A DNA stretch of 64,000 bases from Limnomonas spitsbergensis (taxonomy: Eukaryota > Chlorophyta > Chlorophyceae > Chlamydomonadales), in assembly GCA_037349105.1 (NCBI GenBank), contig JAYJMM010000039.1:930001-994000 (forward strand), given 5' to 3'. Each line of letters starts with the position of its first letter. Position 1 is the first letter of the stretch. A program made the position numbers and the translations under genes. Below, piece by piece: positions 38,831 to 58,444 of the stretch. Under the pieces are notes generated by a model. It had not been told where the DNA came from and searched no databases. It worked only from the letters and a program-made list of their open reading frames with translations.

Positions 38831-40034
38831 CTGCAGCCTGATGCATTTAGCCCTCAGCTCCAAACATGCCCTGCCCTGCAGCCTGATGCATTTAGCCATC
38901 AGCTCCAAACATGCCCTGCCCTGCAGCCTGAAGCATTTAGCCCTCAGCTCCAAACATGCCCTGCCCTGCAGCCTGATGCATTTACCCCTCAGCTCCAAAC
39001 ATGCCCTGCCATGCAGCCTGAAGCATTTAGCCCTCAGCTCCAAACATGCCCTGCCCTGCAGCCTGATGCATTTAGCCCTCAGCTCCAAACATGCCCTGCC
39101 CTGCAGCCTGATGCATTTAGCCCTCAGCTCCAAACATGCCCTGCCCTGCAGCCTGATGCATTTACCCCTCAGCTCCAAACATGCCCTGCCCTGCAGCCTG
39201 ATGCATTTAGCCCTCAGCTCCAAACATGCCCTGCCCTGCAGCCTGATGCATTTAGCCCTCAGCTCCAAACATGCCCTGCCCTGCAGCCTGATGCATTTAG
39301 CCCTCAGCTCCAAACATGCCCTGCCCTGCAGCCTGATGCATTTAGCCCTCAGCTCCAAACATGCCCTGCCCTGCAGCCTGATGCATTTAGCCCTCAGCTC
39401 CAAACATGCCCTGCCCTGCAGCCTGATGCATTTAGCCCTCAGCTCCAAACATGCCCTGCCCTGCAACCTGAAGCATTTAGCCCTTAGCTCTAAACATACC
39501 CTGCCCTGCAGCCTGATGCATTTAGCCCTCAGCTCCAAACATACCCTGCCCTGCAGCCTGATGCATTTAGCCCTTAGCTCCAAACATGCCCTGCCCTGCA
39601 GCCTGAAGCATTTAGCCCTCAGCTCCAAACATGCCCTGCCCTGCAGCCTGAAGCATTTAGCCCTCAGCTCCAAACATGCCCTGCCCTGCAGCCTGATGCA
39701 TTTAGCCCTCAGCTCCAAACATGCCCTGCCCTGCAGCCTGATGCATTTAGCCCTCAGCTCCAAACATGCCCTGCCCTGCAACCTGATGCATTTAGCCCTC
39801 AGCTCCAAACATGCCCTGCCCTGCAGCCTGATGCATTTAGCCCTCAGCTCCAAACATGCCCTGCCCTGCAACCTGAAGCATTTAGCCCTTAGCTCCAAAC
39901 ATACCCTGCCCTGCAGCCTGATGCATTTAGCCCTCAGCTCCAAACATACCCTGCCCTGCAGCCTGATGCATTTAGCCCTCAGCTCCAAACATGCCCTGCC
40001 CTGCAGCCTGATGCAATTAGCCCTCAGCTCCAAA

Positions 40035-40198
40035 GGCACATCTCGAAATGCTGAAAGCAGAGTCGGGTGCAGAACCAGCCAGGCAGGTGGTCAAACATCC
40101 ATCCAACATCTCCCAGACAAATCAATGCTTTCAAATGCGAACCCAGCAGCTCAGTCCTGACCTTTGAAATTAATGCTCTCGTAAATTCTCACCTGTCA
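40035..40198. other. Unique sequence at the satellite boundary
   Basis: The sequence changes abruptly from satellite to non-repetitive DNA. One plus frame of the satellite runs on for about 40 codons to a TGA at 40158. The residues resemble no family I recognise, so this is fortuitous read-through. I see no gene here. Confidence 0.5.
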
Positions 40199-40350
40199 GC
40201 AAAAGGTTAGGGTCAGGGTAAGGAAGAGGTTAGGGTTGGGTTAGGGAGAAGTCAGGGTCAGGTTCAGGATTATGGTTAGGCTTAGAGAGTGAGTGTGTGT
40301 TTTGGGTGTGCGCACAGGTTTAGGGTTTAGGGTAAGGGTGAGGGCATGAG
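40199..40350 (+). repeat. Degenerate telomere-like repeats (TTAGGG/TTTAGGG family)
   Basis: Many short runs such as GGTTAGGGT, GGGTTGGGTTAGGG, GGTTTAGGGTTTAGGG and TAAGGGTGAGGG occur in about 150 bp, all with the G-rich strand on plus. They are too divergent for an active telomere, so this is an interstitial or eroded telomeric stretch. It lies about 165 bp from the satellite edge. Confidence 0.7.
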
Positions 40351-40578
40351 TTCTTTTCGGTTTCAGGGTCCGGGAACAGGTTTAGGTTCTAAATACAAGT
40401 ATTATTTTATTACATGTTCAGCACGTACGCTCATCCATTACACATAATATGATAAGGGCACAATGTCAAAGTGTGCTTGTAGCGGGGATCGCATCACGTA
40501 TGAAACAATCCCCAGCGGGCTACATGCATGCCTCCCCTTCTGCAGCCATCCCCCCCGTCATGCAGCCACCCTGCTCAC

Positions 40579-40709
40579 CAGGCGTGAGGCAAGCGGGTTG
40601 ATGCTCAGGTCAGGAATAGCCAGGAACTCATCTCGCGTGATGTAGCCCTTGCGTCCCCGGTCCAGGTGACGGAACCGCTTGAACAGGCCCTCGATTTCCA
40701 GCTGGGTCC
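40579..40709 (-). CDS. Exon 2 of a calcineurin B/CHP-like EF-hand protein (first EF-hand)
   Basis: Read on the minus strand, the exon follows a good acceptor (TTGCCTGCAG) and ends at a donor, CGCCTG|GTGAGC. It is 131 nt long. It encodes an EF-hand entering helix (LEIEGLFKRF), a 12-residue loop DRGRKGYITRDE with Asp at position 1, Gly at 6, Ile at 8 and Glu at 12, and then IPDLSINPLASRL. The IP(D/E)L..NPL signature after EF-hand 1 is typical of calcineurin B and CHP proteins, small Ca2+ sensors that regulate a phosphatase or Na+/H+ exchangers. SINPLASR looks closer to CHP. Position 3 of the loop is Gly and position 5 is Lys, so Ca2+ binding at this site may be weak. The downstream exons (EF-hands 2-4) were not found before the satellite. 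Confidence 0.72.
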
Positions 40710-41037
40710 CTGCAGGCAAGAGCGGGATGAGGGTGTCGGTTGGGGGGCTGGTTAGTTGGTTTGAAGTCCCCAGCAGGGAAATCGGAGACAAGGAAGGAAG
40801 TGGCAGGGCGGCAGCGGCTATACTTTTCCCTTGTGTTTTACCCGTCCCTAAACATTTACTAATTTCTTCCTGTTCGCTTTGTCTGGCGCATTTGAGACTC
40901 CTGGATTCCACAGATGTAAACTGCTACAGCACAAGCAGGATGCCTTTCTGGTTCAGTAGATTTGAATTGCATTCTCTCCAGTACAGAGTATTGATTTATT
41001 TCATGCTTCCCTCCGGCCAAAAAAATTATAAAAATAC

Positions 41038-41068
41038 TGCATTTCCGGCTGCAACTAGCGTTGCCCAT
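41038..41068 (-). CDS. Probable exon 1 of the EF-hand gene (myristoylation start)
   Basis: On the minus strand ATG at 41068 opens MGNASCSRKC, then TGCA|GTATTT, a weak donor. The exon is 31 nt and leaves one base of a split codon. Exon 2 contributes two bases, so the phase matches and the join gives an 11-residue leader directly before TQLEIEGLF. MGNAS fits the N-myristoylation consensus, and this length and position match the amino termini of calcineurin B and CHP. The short exon and non-ideal donor limit confidence. The intron (40710-41037) is 328 bp. Confidence 0.6.
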
Positions 41069-41375
41069 TGAGATAAGAGAATGCTAATGAATCCCTCGTC
41101 CCTTAACAGCGTTACTGAGTGAAGGCAATTTGAATATACAGTACAGCAATCGCAAATACCGGCAGAATGATCGCGCCAAACGAAATGTTTGAAGTCGAGC
41201 AGTTAAGTAGCCAGCGTCCATCAGGGTACCATCATGCACCATGCACCTTGCAATGCCTGCCCTCAGATCAAATCAATCTGTTCTCCTGTGGTCATGCGAT
41301 CATGCAGTCAGCAACGTATGCATGCAGATGGCCATTCGACCATGCGACGAAAGGGTCAGCGACACAGTTTTGTTG
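41069..41375. other. Intergenic region upstream of the EF-hand gene
   Basis: This is the probable 5' flank of the minus-strand EF-hand gene. It is rich in CATGCA-type words. I see no core promoter element that I would defend and no gene; short open frames lack any recognisable sequence. Confidence 0.4.
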
Positions 41376-41650
41376 TAAGGCGCTACAAATCAGCTACATC
41401 AAGGCCAAAGTTTTATTTGAAGAGGCTACAATTCAGCTACATCAAGGCCAGCGACAGAGTTTTGTTTTAAGAAGCTACAATTCAGCTACATCAAGGCCAA
41501 CGGCCGTGGGGGACTGGTGCAGCAAGTCCTGCTGTTTGGGACACCGGCCATAGGCCAGTCGACGTCTTGTCCCCATTGGCCCAGTGATGGCCGCCCGGCG
41601 GCCCCCGGAGGTTGGTCTGGTGCCCACTGAAGGAAACATTGGTCAGCGAT
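41376..41650 (+). repeat. Dispersed repeat family R1, copy A, with a triplicated head
   Basis: The core runs CAGCTACATCAAGGCC...GGCCGTGGGGG...CTGCTG...GTCCCCAT...GGCCGCCCGGCGG...GGTCTGGTGCCCACT. The same order of blocks occurs at 47262-47440 and 52662-52850. In this copy the leading block CAGCTACATCAAGGCC is present three times (41391, 41434, 41483). No protein coding is evident; a short non-autonomous element is likely. Confidence 0.7.
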
Positions 41651-42724
41651 CCATGCCTCCGGACAGATAGCCATGCAGCCATGCAATGGAACAAAAGTCT
41701 CGTGTATAAGCAAAGTTCAGCATGGCTACCATCCATGATTGATGCATATCCATGCCGGATTAATGCCTTGTCACCACATCATTCATGCGGATGCATGGGC
41801 CAGGCGGGACAGGAGTGATTTTTGGTTGGCTATCCGCACTCACATACGCCTCCACTGTAATTGATCATTTCCTCGACGTCGTACTGGGTGAGACCCAGGC
41901 TCGCAGCCTGACCCATGGTGGTGGGATATCGATTTGATACCTCTGGCCGGGATGCAGCTCAGCTGGCTTCGCGCAATTCAAAATTACCAGGCGTTTAAGT
42001 GGGTGAGTCTAATCCCAGATTGCTCTTGAGCTTACGAGGGACGAAAAAACGAAGAACGGGTCAGATGCGAGTTGCGGGGCTCGAACGTGAGCCGTGAAGA
42101 GTCCTAAAGGTTGAGAAGCTTTAAATCGAATATTTGCTTTAGGGTATGCAATTGCGACCGAATGGCGCGAGGCCTGTCAACGGAACGGGAAACGCCGTGC
42201 GCCCGTGGGCGTCGGAGGAGGAGTGCGCAGTGCGTGTCCTGGCAAAAGTGTGAAATTACGTTTCAGCACCAGCACTGCACCAGCAAAGGTCTTTACCTGT
42301 GCCAGTAGAGTAACACCTTTTAAAGTCCAAGCACAAGAAGTACAATCGCTATATGCGCTGCTGAATTGTGATGTATTTCGAACCGATCCTGCTTGAACTG
42401 TAGAAGGACTCATTCGAACCGAACCCCAAGATCTTCACTACTTCGTGTAACGATCCATGCATGGCAGCCCTCGTCCATCTTTCGAATCCAACATGCCAGC
42501 GTATCCAGCTACATCACTCCTGTTCGAAGCTGCCCTGTGGCTCTGAAGCCCATGCCTACTGACTGACAGCCACTACCGGCGATCCTCCCCCCCACCCTCC
42601 CACATTTCAAGCATGCCGTGCATGGCAGCAATGTGCACGTGATATACCCCCTCACGTGCAAATCAGCATGCCAACCAAAGCACACTGCTTAGAAATTTTC
42701 TTTCAAACTGGTTGAGACTCAACC
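41651..42724. other. Intergenic region upstream of the BBS12-like gene
   Basis: About 1 kb without a recognisable gene. It includes CATGCA-rich sequence (41650-41800) and mixed-composition DNA, with only short spurious frames. The last part is presumably the promoter and 5' untranslated region of the gene starting at 42725; I can identify no specific element. Confidence 0.4.
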
Positions 42725-54431
<11,707 letters not shown>

Positions 54432-54438
<7 letters not shown>

Positions 54439-54568
54439 GCGCTGCATGAGTGCCTTAACATGAACATCTGCAACGCGCTGCGTGGATGCTGAAACATGAA
54501 TGGCAGCCAAGCGCTGCGGGGGTGCTGAAACATGAATGGCAGCTAAGCGCTGCGAGGGTGCTGTTGTT
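54432..54568 (+). repeat. 36-bp repeat overlapping the BBS12-like stop codon
   Basis: CAGCTAAGCGCTGC, GTGCTGAAACATGAATGG and equivalents recur at about 36-bp spacing (GAAACATGAA at 54491 and 54527, with a more diverged earlier unit). The first unit overlaps the TAA. Confidence 0.7.
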
Positions 54569-54727
54569 GATACGAAGTTGGCTCAACCACCTGCAGCCTT
54601 TATCGAGAGGGCAAGGCAGAGCAAAACGGGGGGAACCAGCGACATGAACCAAAACAGCTATTTTCTTGCAAATAGGCGCCCAGCCAAGCACATTTTGTTT
54701 CTTGCCAGGGCGACAGCTACTCATACC

Positions 54728-54835
54728 GTTAATAGCTTCCATCAAGTTCCATCTCCCAACTTGACTGTTGGGCGCCCATGCGGCCGAGCTTTTAAGAAGG
54801 GCCAGGAAGTGTAACGTCATTATTAGGAAGTTACG
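54728..54835 (+). mobile_element. LINE-like 3'-end module, plus orientation
   Basis: CTCCCAACTTGACTGTTGGG, CGCCCATGCGGCCGAGC and GTGTAACGTCATTATT form a terminal module. It occurs in reverse at 61428-61480 (GCTCGGCCGCGCAGGCGCCC, CAGTCAAGTTGGGAG), and its end resembles that at 62970-63020. It lies in the 3' flank of the BBS12-like gene. Confidence 0.55.
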
Positions 54836-55079
54836 GTAGACGAAAGATATATAATGCGTGCCAAAGCTAGGGAGCCGTGCCATTGAGTCGCTTGTAAAGG
54901 GAGGCACTCAGTCTGAGTGTAGTGTTGGGGCTTTCCGTGGCAAGCGGCCGGCAAGGGACAAGTGAGCCGGTGGTTAGGTGGCACAGGTAAACTGCCTATT
55001 GAACATGATTTAAATATCACGCTGGGTTGAGGGCGTGCGGGTTGAGGGAGGGGGGCATCAGGGGGCAAGGGATCATGAC

Positions 55080-55453
55080 GTATTTGGTCATCTGTCAATA
55101 ATGTAAAACCTCTGGGCCCGCTCAAAGCTCGGCCGCGTGGGCTCCCAACTGTTCAGAAGGGAGAAAAGAAGAAACTAAAGGAAGAGGGGGGGGGGGGGAG
55201 AACAAAAGGAGAGGCCGGGAAGGCAAACAAGACCAAGTCCGACATCTGAGTTCCACTAGAGAGTAGTCCTGAACAAAGCCTCTAAAAAAAGGCCACAAAA
55301 GCAAGCGTATTCCACCCCTGCTTGGCCGCGAGGGCGCCCCACTGATCAGAAGGGAGAAGAGAATACACTTAAAAGGGGGCAAACAACAACAACAACAATC
55401 TACCCCAAAAATGAACAAAAGAGAAGGCCGGAAAGGCAAACGACACCGGCGCC
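55080..55453 (-). mobile_element. LINE-like 3' region, minus orientation, two tandem modules
   Basis: Reading on minus from 55453, the segment TTTGCC...CCGGCC...CTCTTTTGTTC...TTCTCCCTTCTGA..AGT.GGG plus GCGGCC appears twice. The second copy ends GGGCCCAGAGGTTTTACATT at about 55095. This looks like the 3' untranslated region of the zinc-knuckle frame just upstream (55454-55819), partly duplicated. Confidence 0.55.
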
Positions 55454-55819
55454 TCAAATCCCTAGAGGCTTACCCTCAACAATGCCCACAGCACAGTCCA
55501 CAAAAGCAAGTGCATCCCACCCCTGCTCAGCCTGGTACAGCTGGTGGAAGTTAGTGGCAGCGCCCGGAGGACCTGCCCACCCCCGCTCCCGGAACTGCTC
55601 CCTGACACTAGGGCACTGGAAGCACACATGTAGCGCATCCTCCACCTGCTCGCTATCCCCCCGAGCCCAACACCGCTGGCAGCAGCGTGCCTCTCGCCGC
55701 TGACTGTTGCGCCGTCCTCTGGTATCAGCAGTGCTGATCGCGCCGAACCGCAGTCGCAAATTTATGCGTGCACAAGCACACTCCCTCTGACTAGTGCGGC
55801 TCTTGTCTTGCGCCAGCAC
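55454..55819 (-). pseudogene. LINE-like retrotransposon C-terminal zinc-knuckle fragment, copy 1
   Basis: The 121-residue minus frame contains CCQRCWARGD...ALHVCFQCP, a C-x2-C-x13-H-x4-C arrangement like the knuckle at the end of many non-LTR retrotransposon reverse transcriptases. REQFRERGWAGPPGAA follows, and the frame ends at a stop. No reverse transcriptase or endonuclease core is visible upstream (higher coordinates), so this is a 5'-truncated copy, as is usual for LINEs. The assignment to LINEs rests on this motif and on its repetition at 61640-62030 and 62740-62829. Confidence 0.6.
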
Positions 55820-55930
55820 GGCATTTGGTCATTTGTTTAGAACAGTGCATACCCGATGGGCCCTGCTGAACGCTCGGCCACGTGGGGCTGGTAAGGAATC
55901 ACTAGGCCCAATTCCAGCATTTGGTCATTT
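55820..55930 (+). repeat. Repeat shared with 61105-61190
   Basis: TTTAGAACAGTGCATACCCGATGGGCCCTGC with CTCGGCCACGTGGGGCTGG and AATTCCAGC matches about 80 bp at 61105-61190 (TTTAGAATGGTACATACCCG, CTCGGCCGCATGGGGCTGG). It is part of the same element family as the neighbouring fragments. Confidence 0.65.
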
Positions 55931-57179
55931 GTAAGAACTTCAACAGCGCACACAGGTAATGTTACTCCCCGGCACTGGATTTAATCCAGCAACAATTGGA
56001 AACTGCAGACGGCTTGCTTAAACTTATGTCAACACCATGGACTGAAACTCTGCTTGGTGGACTGCGAAGATTGTGTTAGTGGACCTTTAGCTGCTAGTGA
56101 AAGAGGTAACAAGCCTTTCTGAATATACATACCTGAAAACCTCCAGCCTACTCGTTGATGAGGTTGCATGAGAGAAGCGGCAGAATTGTAAGCCCGGTCA
56201 CAAACATGATGGACCTGACATGAGGGCAGTCCTTCATGACCGGATCATCAGAGTCTCTTGCCTGGTCTGCCAGATGAATCATCGACCTAGCTCTGTCTAA
56301 AGACCCCCCTTGTGTTGCCCAGCATGATGCTTCATGTCTGAAGGGCGGCCGATGAACTTCAATGGTGGCAAGTTTTGGATGCTGAACTGATGATCGGGCA
56401 CGGCGCCTCGTGCCTGCGTGATCTGATGGGATAATCCGGGAACGGGCCCCCTGGATGGTAACTCGACAGTGGACTCAAGGATGGTCATCGGACAGATCAC
56501 TAGTGCCTAGCGGTGGTGCCTAGACAGATCGGGCACGTGCCGACGTCGCCGCATGTCGTGGGTCCAGATCGGTGGGTCCAGTTGCCACATGCCCCCGACA
56601 AGACTCCATCCGTCGTTTGCATCAGACACTCGCGATTGAGACAGCATCGAACCGAAACTATCGGTATCTTCAACTTGCTGCAAATTGCCTGCGGTGTGAT
56701 CTACCGCGGTCCCTGATGGACAGACTGCTGGACTAGGTGTAATTGAAACCCATCCGGTTGAAACCCCACCATCGGGCACGGTCTCATTATCTGCACCGTG
56801 GATGAGCTATACTTTCGAACTGACTCAACACATCATGCGACGACCCAACCACTGCCCATATTTTTCTTTCGCCTTTTACTAAAGAAAACTGAGGGGTTGG
56901 GTCACAAAGTCGCCTTCAATATTTTTTGAGAGCCTCGTGCTCTACTTAAAGAACATCTTTCAAGGCTCTACCATTGACCATGGCTGCCAGAATAGGTTCA
57001 TCAACAATCCTGGGTCGTTTTCCCTCAGACCACTATTGTATGTCTGGGTATCATGAGAAATAAAACGAGCCTCATGGCTTCAACATCCAAACAAAATTGT
57101 TTGTGACCTGGCCCTGATTGATGGGGCAATTGGGACCTAGCTATAGACCAAATGGAGCCCTGCACCCTCCGGGACTTCG
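55931..57179. other. About 1.25 kb with no recognised gene
   Basis: Mixed-composition DNA with several short frames on both strands, none with a recognisable motif or good composition. Given the flanks it may be old mobile-element sequence, but I see no diagnostic domain. Confidence 0.4.
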
Positions 57180-57562
57180 GCAAGGCACAGGAAATATGAT
57201 TGGAGCGATGCACCCAGCGGTAGGGCATAGTCCATACGGGCGGTTGTGCAACACCTACCAGTAGGACACAGTCCATATGGTCAGTTGAGCTGTACCCACA
57301 GGTATGGCACAGGCGATATGGGCGGTTGCGCTGCACCCACAGGTAGCGTACACAAAATATGATTGGAACGCTGCGCCCACCGGCGGGACACAAGAAATAT
57401 GGTTGGAGCCCTGCACCCACCGGTAGGGCACAGTGCCTCAGTCCATACGGGCAGTTGCGCTGCACCCACCAGTAGGGCACAGGAAATATGATTGGAGCGC
57501 TGCACCCACCGGGAGGGCACAGGAGATGCGGGCGGTTGCGCTGCATCCACCGCGTTGTGCAC
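57180..57562 (+). repeat. 40-41-bp minisatellite, nine units, two subtypes
   Basis: The anchor CTGCACCCACCGGTAGGGCA (variants included) recurs at 57211, 57252, 57293, 57334, 57374, 57414, 57463, 57503 and 57544, spacing 40-41 bp with one of 49. The linkers are of two kinds: AATATGATTGGAGCG and CCATACGGGCGGTTGCG. The long minus frames here are translations of the repeat. Confidence 0.85.
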
Positions 57563-58444
57563 GCGGGCGGGGCGTTGCGCTTGGGCGTTGTGCATGTCGG
57601 TATATATGGGCAAGGCGCTGCACATGCCAGACATGCATGCTGAAATGCGAGACCCAGTGCGCTGACCCCACACTGAGGGTTCTACAATTGTATAACTATG
57701 TTGCTGCCTCCTCTACTCTTGCCGCAGCTGCTGCCCGTTCGCTTCGGGCGGCCAGATTCTGAGGTGCCTGATAACTCTCGCTCCTGTACACATGCTGGCA
57801 GGCGTCTGCTGCTGCAGCTTACAGACCTTAGGCAAGCTGCTTAGAAGCCTTGGGTAACTTATCATACAACTTCCCACGTACCGGTACTCAGACAGGTCGT
57901 CACAGTATCAAGCGCCTCGTGCGTGTGCTCCACAGCCTCTCTTCGTCAATGAGGGCTGTCCCCCCAGTGCACTGAAGCATGACCACGATACTAACATTTT
58001 TAGTTGCATTGAAAGCCTGTCGGGTGTCTAGGAACGAGAGGAAATGATATGCCATAGGCACGCCCTGCACTTTTCAACTATGATTCTGGCACTGCTGAAT
58101 CTTTTAGCGACTAAAATATCACTGCTGAAACCTGTTCTGATATCAGTCGGCTGCCTACATGCCCCATGGCCAATCTACGAGTCCACACTGACTGATCTCT
58201 CGTGATCTCCATACACCCCGCCCTGTCTTACTTCCTCGAAAACTAGGCCTTTTAGCTGAAATATCCTTCATGTCCTTAATTGCTTTTATCTCTCGTCATT
58301 GTCGATTTCACCGGAGTCCACTCTAGTCTCTGACTCAAACCTCTTGACTTAAGCTCACCTGGGGTGCGTGCCGTATCCCTCGGCCAACCCGCATCTTGTT
58401 TTCCGCCCTTCTTTCCTTATACATATCTCAGAAGACCTGCGTCC
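57563..58444. other. Intergenic region upstream of the ankyrin gene
   Basis: No gene recognised. The GTG-initiated extension of the ankyrin frame into this region (from 58364) lacks conserved sequence. TTATACATATCTCAG lies about 20-30 bp before the chosen ATG; whether it is a core promoter element is unknown. Confidence 0.4.

Larger units (their letters stand above)
14166..39480. repeat. Right zone of the satellite: indel-free, nested higher-order repeats
   Basis: No 46-bp or 44-bp unit was found here, so two plus frames remain open for about 26 kb. Rare unit variants act as barcodes and recur at fixed displacements. AGCTACAAAC lies at 14511, 15771, 20001 and 28731. CAAACAAGCC lies in the units near 14971, 16231, 20461, 25456, 27931 and 29191. 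TTTATCCCTC lies near 18991, 23231, 31961, 34076, 35741 and 37856. CCCTCGGCTC lies near 19281, 23511, 25986, 32241, 34356, 36021 and 38136. Every interval is a multiple of 45, as expected from unequal exchange or replication-based duplication of multi-unit blocks. Confidence 0.9.
1..40034. repeat. 45-bp satellite array, about 890 units, open at the left edge
   Basis: The unit can be read as AGCTCCAAACATGCCCTGCC followed by CTGCAGCCTGATGCATTTAG and CCCTC (45 bp). It repeats head to tail from base 1 to about 40034, where AGCTCCAAA passes into unrelated sequence. Three substitutions make up most of the variation: GATGCAT/GAAGCAT, CCCTGCCCTG/CCCTGTCCTG and TTTAGCCC/TTTACCCC. The unit contains the palindromes CTGCAG and, in the T subtype, ATGCAT. 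Because 45 is divisible by 3, two plus frames (15-residue units MHLALSSKHALPCSL and DAFSPQLQTCPALQP) and one minus frame (ELRAKCIRLQGRACL) stay open for kilobases. The third plus frame has a TAG in every unit. Simultaneous opening of three frames and the lack of synonymous bias argue against coding. A subtelomeric, centromeric or heterochromatic satellite is the likeliest identity; the chromosomal position cannot be read from this window. Confidence 0.97.

Noticed and set aside
1..40034. CRISPR array
   Set aside because: Units are contiguous and identical, with no variable spacers, and the genome is eukaryotic.
76..40160. Very long open frames (up to 8675 codons) on both strands of the satellite
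   Set aside because: They follow from a 45-bp stop-poor unit. Two plus frames and one minus frame are open together, the main variants change residues in all of them, and there is no plausible start context.
42055..42110. tRNA or tRNA-derived SINE on minus (GTTCGAGCCCCGC resembles a B box)
   Set aside because: The presumed T-arm stem does not pair and no cloverleaf or A box could be placed.
54455..54907. 150-codon minus-strand frame
   Set aside because: It crosses the 36-bp repeat and a retroelement end and has no recognisable domain.
56507..56779. Minus-strand 90-codon frame as a possible retroelement gag/protease piece
   Set aside because: No protease, zinc-knuckle or integrase signature is visible; the guess could not be supported.
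57025..57673. Minus-strand frames of 173 and 130 codons
   Set aside because: They are translations of the 40-41-bp minisatellite (repeated CALPVGAAQ-like words).
58364..58444. Upstream GTG start extending the ankyrin protein by 27 residues
   Set aside because: A non-ATG start is unlikely in a nuclear gene, the extension has no conserved features, and a good ATG lies at 58445.
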